Positions 55,416 to 64,000 of a stretch of DNA of 64,000 bases are shown here, piece after piece (within the stretch, counting starts at the first letter, position 1; each line of letters begins with the position of its first letter). The stretch spans positions 225,964,434 through 226,028,433 of the forward strand of contig JALIGW010000001.1 of assembly GCA_023053685.1 (NCBI GenBank). Reading direction: 5' to 3'. This stretch comes from Diadophis punctatus similis (Eukaryota > Chordata > Lepidosauria > Squamata > Dipsadidae). The notes under the pieces are model-generated. The model was not told where the DNA came from, did not search any database, and worked only from the letters and a program-made list of their open reading frames with translations. A program made the position numbers and the translations under genes.

Positions 55416-56147
55416 CCCATCTCACCACACGAATATATCTTGTTAATAGCTTGTGAGTAAGCAGATTAAATCTAGTAAAGTAAAAGTTTGGCAAATTTTA
55501 CTTAGAAGCAAGTTAACTATAAATAATGTAAGTCAAGAATTTTTAGAAACAAAGTAAGCTGTGGAAATGTTAAGAGAGCAACAATTCAACAAAGAAGCAA
55601 ATTCAAAGCAACTGGGTAGTTTTCCACATCTTTGGAACTGATCTGCAAAAGTGACCAGAGAACAAGAATATACATTTTTAAGATATTCAAGTCCAAATAC
55701 AAACTTCCCTGTCTACTCCAGGTTGCTAGGCAATGTCAAAACAGGGCTACTAAATTAGATCTGTACCCTGGTGACTTCTAGTGTCATACATATTCTTTCA
55801 TATATACGTACACAATACATTCTTGGTTTGGCCCTAGAGAAAACTAAACTGCTCAAAGCTTTGAAGTGGGATCCTTGGCTGTAGCTATTCTAACACATTT
55901 GAGATTTTCTCCAATTGTGCTACAAGTTCTGGAGGTGGTTGTCCAAGCACATCTAAAGAATAGACATTTTCAGCTTTGAAATTTGGTGCAAGATACAAGC
56001 TGCCAACAAGAAGTTGGTATTTCACCATCTGAAAGTGATGCAAATTCAGTTGAAGAAAGTGCAGGTTGAAATTATGTGATGTGTGTGTGTGTGTGGGGGA
56101 ATCTTGCATGATCAATAAAGCATTTTAGAAAGGCAGACATGATTTTA
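55414..56147. other. Unassigned non-coding DNA
   Basis: A short (GT)n at 56078-56094; nothing else. Confidence 0.4.
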
Positions 56148-56342
56148 GCCAGTTTGGTTTAGTGGTTAAGGCGCCAGAGTAGAAAGTAGGAGACCATGAG
56201 TTCAGGTTCTGCCTTAGCCACTTTGGGCCAGGCACTCTCTTTCAGCCCAACCCACCTCAGAGGTTTGCTGTTGTGGGGAAAATAGGAGCAGGAAGTTGTG
56301 TTAGATATGTTTGCTGCCCTGAATTATTTGCAAAAATAATAA
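56148..56342 (+). mobile_element. Sauria-type SINE, plus strand
   Basis: AGCCAGTTTGGTTTAGTGGTTAAGG (tRNA-like A box), GAGTTCAGGTTC-like B box, GGCCAGGCACTCTCTTTCAG, TGTTGTGGGGAAAATAGGAG, and the tail GAATTATTTGCAAAAATAAT. Its 3' end directly abuts the (AGAAT)n array of the neighbouring LINE. Confidence 0.85.
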
Positions 56343-56925
56343 CAGAATAGAATAGAATAGAATAGAATAGAATAGAATAGAATAGAATAGAATAGAATAG
56401 AATAGAATAGAATAGAATTCTTTATTGGCCAAGTGTGATTGGACACACAAGGAATTTGTCTTTGGTGCATATGCTCTCAGTGTACATAAAAGAAAAGATA
56501 CATTTGTCAAGAATCATGAGGTACAACACTTAATGATTGCCATAGGGTATAAATAAGCAATCAGGAAACAATCAATATTGATATAAATCGTAAGGATACA
56601 AGCAACAAATTACAGTCATACAGTCATAAGTGGGAGGAGATGGGTGATGGGAACGATGAGAAGACTAATAGTAATAGTAATGCAGCCTTAGTGAATAGTT
56701 TGACAGTGGTGAGGGAATTATTTGTTTAGCAGAGTGATGGCATTCCGGGAAAACTGTTCTTGTGTCTAGTTGTCTTGGTGTGCAGTGCTCTATAGCGTCG
56801 TTTTGAGGGTAGGAGTTGAAACAATTTATGTCCAGGATGTGAGGGGTCAGTAAATATTTTCATGGTCCTCTTTTTGACTCGTGCAGTATACAGGTCCTTG
56901 GTAGGATATAAATAAATCATTTTTC
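56343..56925 (-). mobile_element. AATAG-tailed LINE (as 14473), minus strand 3' end
   Basis: From right to left it encodes LYTARVKKRTMKIFTDPSHP, GHKLFQLLPSKRRYRALHTK and TTRHKNSF, then the 3' UTR (TGTCCAATCACACTTGGCCA complement) and about 15 AGAAT units at 56344-56417. Truncated at 56925. Confidence 0.88.
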
Positions 56926-57783
56926 CACTAGGTGATTTAAAGGAAGAATGTATTTTCTAAATACATCCATGCTAAGTATTTGCCCATTTAGCCCTGGGCC
57001 CTATCTCCATTGTCCTAGATTTCTTTATGGTCCATAAAAATTTACCACACAAGAAGCCTAGTCAGGAGTTAGGTCATCCAGTCCCATGGCCTGTCTCTCT
57101 TCAACTAACCTGTATGTGTGCAATGGATCTTTTCTTCCATGAGTCATCTGGCAACGTCCAGCAACATTCTTTCAAAGGAATAACACCTTTGAACCAGAAG
57201 TCTCATTTAGCTGTCACTGTAAATAATTGATCGGTCAGTCCTTCAAAGATTTATCTGCCTGATCCTGTTTAAGAATCATCTTAGGCTGCAACCATAGTTA
57301 CTTCTTGTGTAACGCATTCCATTAAAAAAAAAAAACCTGTAGTCTGCATAAAGATTCTTTGAAGAGAAGTATTAAAAGAGCACAGCTATTCATTCCTCAT
57401 AAGAAAATTAGAATCAAACATGGTATCCTTGGCTTGTATCCCAAACAACAGCCCCTGGCACCCCTGCTGTGCCTTTTGCCCCCATCTGGAAAAAGAAGAA
57501 ATGGTACAGTGTAGGATTGTTTTTACTTTTTGGGATGTCTCATATCTGCCCCCATGGAGCAAAAGCAAAGGATCAAATCTTTTGAGGTTTTCTTGCATCT
57601 CAACTTGTGTGGAAGAAAACCAACAGAGAATTGCAACTCATTAAAGAAGATATTTTAATATATAGCTATTATACATAAACAGCTATTTTAGGGGATGATG
57701 GAAGGAAGGGGCAAAGGGGCAATGGCAGAGGTGAGATAATTAATGAATGTTACTTACATTGCTTACCAATTTCAGTAACTCTC
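56926..57783. other. Unassigned non-coding DNA
   Basis: Nothing supported. Confidence 0.4.
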
Positions 57784-58865
57784 TTCTGCACCTCTATAAC
57801 TGTCTGGTTCGGTTCTGCAACCCAACAAGACAGACACAGACTTCAGAGGATAATCAGAGCTGCAGAAAAAGCAATTACTGCCAACCTGCCGTCTATTGAG
57901 GACCTGTATACTGCACGAGTCAAAAAGAGGGCCATGAAAATATTTACTGACCCCCTCGCATCCTGGACATAAATTGTTTCAACTCCTGCCCTCAAAACTA
58001 CGCTATAGAAAAACTACGCACACCAAGACAACTAGACACAAGAACAGTTTTTTCCCAAACGCCATCACTCTGCTAAACAAATAATTCCTCACCACTGTCA
58101 AACTATTCACTAAGGCTGCATTACTATTACTATTAGTCTTCTCATCGTTCCTATCACCCATCTCCTCCCACTTATGACTGTAACTTGTTGCTTGAATCCT
58201 TACGATTTATATTACCGTATTTTTCGGAGTATAAGACGCACCTTAGTTTTTGGGGAGGAAAATAGGGGAAAACAATCTGCCTACCAGGTATTCATCTGGC
58301 TAGCGTCCTTAGTCTGGTCAGCTTCAGCACATTATTTTATCCCCTGGTTAGGACTTAAAAAAACCTTCTTCTGAGAGAGTAACAATGAAAGAGCCTGCAA
58401 GCCGGTAAGAGCTGGGAAGATCGTTAGCACCTGGTTAGGGCTAGAAAAAAACTTATTCGGAGCAAGTAGAGCAATGAAAAAAAATTCTGCAAAGACTTAG
58501 GGCTGGAAAAACATTCTTTGGAGAGAGTAACAATGAAAAAGCCTGCAAGGTAAAAGCTGGGAAGATCTGTTAGCACCTAGTTAGGGCTGGAAAAAAAAAA
58601 GCTACATTCGAAGTATAAAACGCACCCAAAATTTCAGCCACTTTTAGGGAGGAAAAAGGTGCGTCTTATACTCTGATAAATATGGTAATATTGTTTCCTG
58701 ATTGCTTATTTGTACCCTATGACAATCATGAAGTGTTGTACCTCATGATTCTTGACAAATATATCTTTTCTTTTTATGTACACTGAGAGCATATGCACCA
58801 AAGACAAATTCCTTGTGTGTCCAATCACACTTGGCCAATAAATAATTCTATTATTCTGTTATTAT
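57784..58865 (+). mobile_element. AATAG-tailed LINE 3' end, split by a MITE
   Basis: Starts at the codons for ITVWFGSATQQDRHRLQRII and continues through the C-terminus (with a frameshift in the RRYRALHT-equivalent region near 58010) to the 3' UTR (CTTGGCCAATAAATAATTCT) and a short TTCTATT tail. The MITE at 58215-58685 interrupts the 3' UTR. Confidence 0.85.
58215..58685. mobile_element. TIR MITE with TA target duplication, 471 bp
   Basis: CCGTATTTTTCGGAGTATAA then GACGCACC at the left is inverted at the right (GGTGCGTCTTATACTCTGAT, then AAATATGG), with TA on both sides (58213-58214, 58686-58687). TA duplication suits Tc1/mariner-type mobilisation. Inside, a block containing GAGAGTAACAATGAAA, GCTGGGAAGAT and TTAGCACCT occurs twice, about 150 bp apart (58374, 58524). 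Confidence 0.8.
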
Positions 58866-59113
58866 TATTCTATTATAGAAGGGAGAAACAGTTGTCTCTC
58901 TTTAACTTGTAGAATTTTATGAACCTGCATCACATCCTAGGCATCTCCTTATTTCTAAGCTAAAATGCACAGTGCTACAGATCGAGTTTGCAAGCACCGT
59001 TTTCCCATATAGAGCAGCAAATAGATACAGAAAATTCAAGGTGCTTGCGCTTAGCACTCATCTGAATTTATATTTACATCCCATCTATAGTAGCTCTAAA
59101 GATCTCTCTCTCT

Positions 59114-59145
<32 letters not shown>

Positions 59146-59646
59146 CACCTGTGTGTGTCTGTGTGTCTGTGTGTACGCATTTCTAACTTGTGCCTTTTTT
59201 AAAGGTCCCAGGAAAAAAATGTTGAAAAACAAAATGCTGTGATAGGATCATTTCTGGGGGCTAGAGAGAAAGAAGCCGCTGGGCTTTAGCTTTGCAGGAA
59301 ACAATTGGTGGGGTGAACTGATGGTCTCCTCCCACTCTGTGGTGAATCACTTAAACAGGGGGTTGCAATTCCTCTCTGTCTTTCCCACCCAAACGCTTCC
59401 CTTGATTCCAGGCACAGTAGTAAGCATAAACTGGAATGTGTTACATTTAGATGTGTGGGATGTTCAGAGAGGAAAAGAGGTTTCTGAAGCTCATTCCTTA
59501 TTGAATGTGTCAGTAACCCCCTTGCCCATAGAAACAAGCTCTTTGCAGCAAATACTATACATATACTGTATAGTTTATATACCATAATGTATAATGTGTT
59601 ATTTTAAGTTGTCCCCAAATCAACTGATACAAAAGCAGTTGTGTCC
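58866..59646. other. Unassigned DNA with short (CA)n/(GT)n
   Basis: (CT)(CA) and (GTGT) stretches at 59104-59176. No gene supported. Confidence 0.45.
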
Positions 59647-59855
59647 ATATGATGATGTTCGTCCATTGTATTCGAAGAGGACCTTGACATCTATAATTGG
59701 GGGGAATGTCATGACGTGCACGTGAATTGGATTAAAAGTGAGGGAGAGGTGCGCACAGTCAGCCTCACTCTCTCTTCCCAGATTCCATCTTGCTCCAAAG
59801 ACAAGAGTCGAGACAGTTGGAGATGGCTGGGTGCAGTGGTTGACCAACTCTCTCC
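59647..59855 (+). repeat. TTCGAAGAGGACC repeat, second plus copy
   Basis: GATGTTCGTCCATTGTATTC, GAAGAGGACCTTGACATCTA, GTGAGGGAGAGGTGCGCACA and CCAGATTCCATCTTGCTCCA align with 19387-19600. Confidence 0.75.
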
Positions 59856-60270
59856 ATATAGAGAGTTAAAGACTGTACAGACAATTTAACTGAATTATCT
59901 CCTTTTCTTTGAGTCTTAAAGTTGAGGCACCTCCTCTCACCACCTCCGATCAGGCCTCTTCTTTTTGAGGCAGAAGATGTGTCCAGATGGGACTAGAGTC
60001 CATTTTGAAGATAGAGGTTTTGCCTTCTTTAAAAGATGAAGTACTCTGCTATCCCAGAGGGATGAAGAAGACAGGCTAGGCAAGTGAAGGGCTCAGAGGG
60101 CAATACGCAGAAGAATCAAGAAGGGTGGCAAGAGAGTATACAATAAATATTCTCTATATTTTGAGTGAAATGACATAATTCACTAAAACCATTGTAAACA
60201 GTTCACCGTTACAAGGAAAATTGTAGTTACGTACTTCTCAGCTGAAGTATTAGACTCAGCCATGAAAATG
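59856..60270. other. Unassigned non-coding DNA
   Basis: Nothing seen. Confidence 0.4.
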
Positions 60271-60517
60271 AATAGCAATAGCAATAGCACTTAGACTTAT
60301 GTACAGCTTCATAATGCTTTACAGCCCTCTCTAAGCGGTTTACAGAGTTCAGCACATTGCCCCCAACAATCTGGGTCCTCATTTTACCGACCTCAGAAGG
60401 ATGGAAGGCTGAGTCAACCTTGAGCCCGTGAGATTTGAACCGCTGACCTGCTGAACTAGCAGCCAGCTGAAGTAGGTTGCAGTGCTGCTTTTAACCACTG
60501 CGCCACCTTGGCTCTTA
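60271..60517 (-). mobile_element. tRNA-derived SINE, minus strand
   Basis: ATAGCAATAGCAATAGCACT tail complement through CACTGCGCCACCTTGGCTCT head. It carries extra bases in the B-box-proximal region (GACCTGCTGAACTAGCAGCC). Confidence 0.9.
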
Positions 60518-61194
60518 TTCATTTTAGATCATGAAGGCCATGATCTAAAATTCTCAAGCTACATTAGTAAAATTATGTAGCTAAAATGTTGTAATTTAGC
60601 TGCGACATTAAAGTGATGCAGAACTTAAGCCAGGACAGAGTCCAATGAGGAACTGGAAGACCTCAACACAAGGACAACAGCTATCAGTAGGAAGTAACAC
60701 AAAAATGCTACTCTTGGCATGCATTGACAAGCCTCCTGCCGCCATCACAGACTGCATCCATACATGGCACCAGGTGAATCCAAGTCCATTTAACAAAAGC
60801 CAAACTCTACCATTTCTGATTGATAAGAGGTATGAGGAATAAAATGATTACTATTTATTTTAATATTGTACTCAGGAGTGTGTGTGTGTGTGTGCGCGCA
60901 CACACACACATTAAGGACTACTTACTCTGCTTGGCATTCAAATATGTGTTTCACTGCAAATTTAAAAGTGGGGGTTCTCACTGGGGAAGGAAGAGAACTC
61001 TGACTGCAGCTGTAAGCAAGGAGTTTGGTCTGGGTTTTAGTGCTAATATGGCTGAAAGTTTATATATCAGACTAATGCATCTAGTTTCAAACAATGACTC
61101 CATAAACAAGACTAGACTGTCACACACAATTGCAGGAGAATGATGTAAAGGTCCCTTATGGTTCATTAGAAACTTTTCCAATTAAAGACTAAGG
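60518..61194. other. Unassigned non-coding DNA
   Basis: Contains a short compound (GT)n(GC)(AC)n at 60877-60911. No gene supported. Confidence 0.4.
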
Positions 61195-62835
61195 GATATT
61201 AAAAAGTTGTAAAATGCTTTTTTGCAACACCTCTATCAATTGGACCTGATGGACTATGTGCCTACTTCTTAAAAAAGCTTTCCTCTGCCTTAGCAAAACC
61301 TCTAAGCATAATCTTTGAAATATCTTTCAAGACCGGCTCCCTGCCCAACCTATGGTCAATAGCCACGGTCATCCTATCTTCAAAAAAGGAGACCCCAGCT
61401 TAGTGGAAAATTATAGACCAATCTCTTTATGTTGCATCACCTGCAAAGTTATGGAATCAATCATAAACCAATCTATTACCCTCCACTTAGAAACAAACAA
61501 CCTACTCCCTAACAAACAATTTGGTTTCAGGAAAAAAATATCCTGTAATCTGCAACTCTTACACTGCAAAAACATATGGACTACAGAACTCGATCAAGGC
61601 AAAGCAATAGACGCAATTTACATAAACTTCTGTAAAGCCTTTGATTCAGTGGTGCACGACAAACTACTTCTAAAACTGCAATCTTATGGCATTTCTGGCC
61701 CCCTGCATAAATGGATAACTGCATTCCTGTCAAACAGGCAACAAGTGGTCAAAATATCGAAAGCTATATCAAATCCTGTACCTGTTAACAGCGGTGTCCC
61801 CCAAGGCAGCGTTTTAGGACCAACACTCTTTATACTTTACATAAATGACCTTTGCAATCATGTTAAAAGCAACTGCATTCTCTTCGCTGATGATGTAAAA
61901 CTATTCAACACTACTGACAATGCTGCTACCCTTCAAAAAGACCTTGACTATGTGTCAGAATGGTCAAATAATCGGCAACTTCAAATCTCAACCAACAAAT
62001 GCTCTGTCTTACACATTGGCAAAAAAAATCACAACACAAAATACAAGCTGGATAGACACAAACTTGTAGATGACCCTCACTCTGTTAAAGACCTTGGAGT
62101 ACTCATCTCTAATGATCTAAGTGCCAGAGCCCACTGTAACAACATTGCCAAAAAAGCATTAAGAGTTGTTAACCTAATCTTGTGTAGCTTCTTCTCTGGT
62201 AATATTGTACTTTTAACTAGAGCATATAAAACATTTGCTAGACCAATTCTCAAATACAGCTCATCTGTCTGGAACCCGCACTACATATCGGACATTAATA
62301 CAATTGAGAATGTCCAGAGATATTTCACGAGAAGAGTCCTCCACTCCTCTGTTCGCAACAGAATACCTTATGCCACCAGACTTGACATTTTGGGCTTAGA
62401 CAATTTAGAACTACGCCACCTTAGGTCTGACCTAAGTGTAGCACATAAAATTATCTGCTACAATGTCCTACCCATCAATGACTACTTCAGCTTCAACTGT
62501 AACAATACAGGAGCACACAATAGATACAAACTTAAGGTAAAGCGCTCCAAACTCGATTGCAGAAAATACAACTTCAGCAACAGAGTGGTCAATGCCTGGA
62601 ATGCACTACCTGACTCTGTGGTTTCTTCCCCAAATCCCCAAAACTTTAACCTTAGACTGTCTACTGTTGACATAACCCCATTCCTAAGAGGTCTGTAAGG
62701 GATGTGCATAAGCATACCAACATGCCTACCGTCCCTGTCCTAATGTTCCCATGTACTCATAATCATCTCATGTATACATGTTTATATTTTTACTATAATC
62801 TTATATATGCTTGACATAAATAAATAAATAAATAA
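61195..62835 (+). mobile_element. Jockey/CR1-superfamily LINE (family B), long RT ORF
   Basis: 448 codons are open (61352-62698). In order: KKGDPSLVENYRPISL, KQFGFRKKISC, INFCKAFDSVVHDKLL (motif A), VNSGVPQGSVLGPTLFILYI (motif B), CILFADDVKLF (motif C, residues 178-181), LQISTNKCSVLHIG, KDLGVLIS, YKTFARPILKYSSSVWNPHY and SKLDCRKYNFSNRVVNAWNA. Upstream (61200-61370) RT sequence continues in another frame (PDGL, LKKLSSALAKPLSIIFEISF), so a frameshift lies near 61370 and the true ORF began further left. Motif A has Asn92 (AAC 61625-61627) where the catalytic Asp is expected. The N-terminal endonuclease is missing (5' truncation). The tail is (AAAT)n. Confidence 0.9.
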
Positions 62836-62903
62836 ATAACTAAATACATACATACATACATACATACATACATACATACATACATACATACATACATACA
62901 TAC
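62818..62903. repeat. (AAAT)n then (TACA)n microsatellite
   Basis: Five AAAT units followed by about 14 TACA units at the 3' end of the family-B LINE. Confidence 0.95.
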
Positions 62904-63914
62904 ACAAACCAATTTTTGCAAATCCTTTCATGAAAAAAGCTACAGTCTTTGAAACTTGACTTCAGATTAATCCCTAATGAATTAGATTCTGTGGCTCTGT
63001 CCTTAATGCTATAAAGGTCCATGGTATGATATGAAATCATTCAGTCACAATTTGCAAATTCCAATGACTTGGTACCATTGTTGAAGAATTCCGAGTTCAT
63101 ATTTCTACTAACATACAGATCTAAACTGCCTATTGTATGTTCATGCATATGAACTACAAGGAGGCAAAATGATCACAGAAATGAAATTTGCATGTGCATT
63201 TTGCAAGGCTAATTTGGTAAGAAGATTATGTTAGCAAAAATTCTGGTTGCTGAAATATGAACAGACTTTTTGTGTCTTTCTGTTGTGAGCACACATGCAT
63301 GAATGCACATGTTTATTTACAGACATACTACAGTAAGTTTTACTTGCAAGTAAATTCTGGGCTGCTATTCCATTCCATGCAACTGTGGAATGTTTACAAA
63401 CAATAGATATAGGGAGGACAAATGAATCTGCACTAAGAACATTAAGAAAAAAAGAAACTTATGTGTGGAAAGTGAAAACTTATGCACTTTGGATGAGTTG
63501 ATGCATCTTAGTGACCAAACCTATAGTTAATTGAGCAGTGGCATACTGAATTAATTCAGTTCAATAAACTACATATTAATCACAATGTATGGATTGGCAA
63601 ATATATTGTGCCACAAATGAATGAAGATTATCTAAGCCTGAGTATATTTTGCAAACCTAGCCAGCATGAGACCTAAGTCCTGCAGTTTAGCATTGTAGAT
63701 ATGTTTGATTTAGGTAGAAATGCACAAATATCTTTCTGTTTAACCCAGAAAGCACTGAGTCTGTGGTACACATTGCATTTGAATAAGGACAACATGTGTC
63801 TTTATCTCTGGCTCCTTCCTTTTTTATATACCAAGGTGTTCCTGAAAGCATAGGTTAAAGTCGTGCCGGTGGAAAAAGAAACAGGCAACCTATGATAGCA
63901 ACCACTGTATATAG
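62904..63914. other. Unassigned non-coding DNA
   Basis: Nothing supported. Confidence 0.4.
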
Positions 63915-64000
63915 CAGTGTTGGGGAACCTTTTCGGCACCGAGTGCTGAAACGGGAGTGCGCGCGCCCACACCTGCATGCCGGAAACCGGAAGAGCAGCC
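63915..64000. mobile_element. Left end of another GC-rich hAT-type MITE, cut by the window
   Basis: Starts CAGTGTTGGGGAACCTTTTC then GGCACCGAGTG, with an abrupt switch to GC-rich sequence, as in the 10930 and 29335 elements. The other end lies outside the window. Confidence 0.65.

Noticed and set aside
8240..60517. tRNA genes at the A/B-box-like heads
   Set aside because: Each head is followed by the same SINE body and tail in six places; none folds as a complete tRNA by inspection.

Overview
The window looks like nuclear DNA of a squamate reptile, most likely an advanced (colubroid) snake. This rests on repeat content: Sauria-type SINEs, a second tRNA-derived SINE with a (CTATTG) tail, CR1/L2-group LINEs, a LINE whose 3' end runs into (TTCTA)n, many hAT-type MITEs with intact 8-bp target duplications, a Ty3/Gypsy remnant and a DIRS-type tyrosine-recombinase retrotransposon. 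The species call is inference. There are no operons, CRISPR arrays or prokaryotic signals.

One host gene is supported. It is a plus-strand RERG/RERGL-like Ras-family small GTPase with three coding exons (29874-29930, 41221-41294, 45161-45646) joined by consensus splice sites in matching phases. They encode about 205 residues covering switch I, DTAGQ and NKKD. The exon with the initiator Met and P-loop was not found, so the gene probably starts left of the window. Its first visible intron (11.3 kb) contains most of an old CR1, two SINEs and a 5.8-kb DIRS element.

Layout. 1-973: 5'-truncated CR1/L2 LINE. 1.9-7.3 kb: several hAT-type MITEs, one nested in an L2 tail and one in an older repeat. 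8.2-9.0 kb: SINE, CR1 and microsatellites. 12.5-17.7 kb: a decayed Ty3/Gypsy element (LTR, gag trace, RT, integrase) with later SINE and LINE insertions. 20.4-20.9 kb: AT-rich tandem repeat. 21.5-23.4 kb: an ORF1-only, L1-like element with a 19-bp target duplication. 25.9-28.3 kb: a LINE split by a CR1 and a MITE. 31.1-33.0 kb: old CR1 with three insertions. 34.3-40.2 kb: DIRS element with inverted termini, internal complementary region, gag, RT-RNase H and recombinase, all damaged. 42.5-43.1 kb: hAT deletion derivative keeping a BED-finger fragment. 44.2-44.9 kb: foldback element. 46.7-47.5 kb: long non-autonomous hAT. 53-64 kb: SINEs, AATAG-tailed LINE copies, a TA-flanked MITE and a 448-codon LINE RT ORF.

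No undescribed functional system can be demonstrated. The leads most worth following are: a hairpin module shared by MITEs with different termini; MITEs carrying YY1-, NRF1- and ETS-like motifs; the ORF1-only L1-like element; a recurring repeat (core TTCGAAGAGGACC) present three times; and catalytic-residue losses in otherwise open reading frames. Family names come from recognising sequence features by eye; no database search was run.
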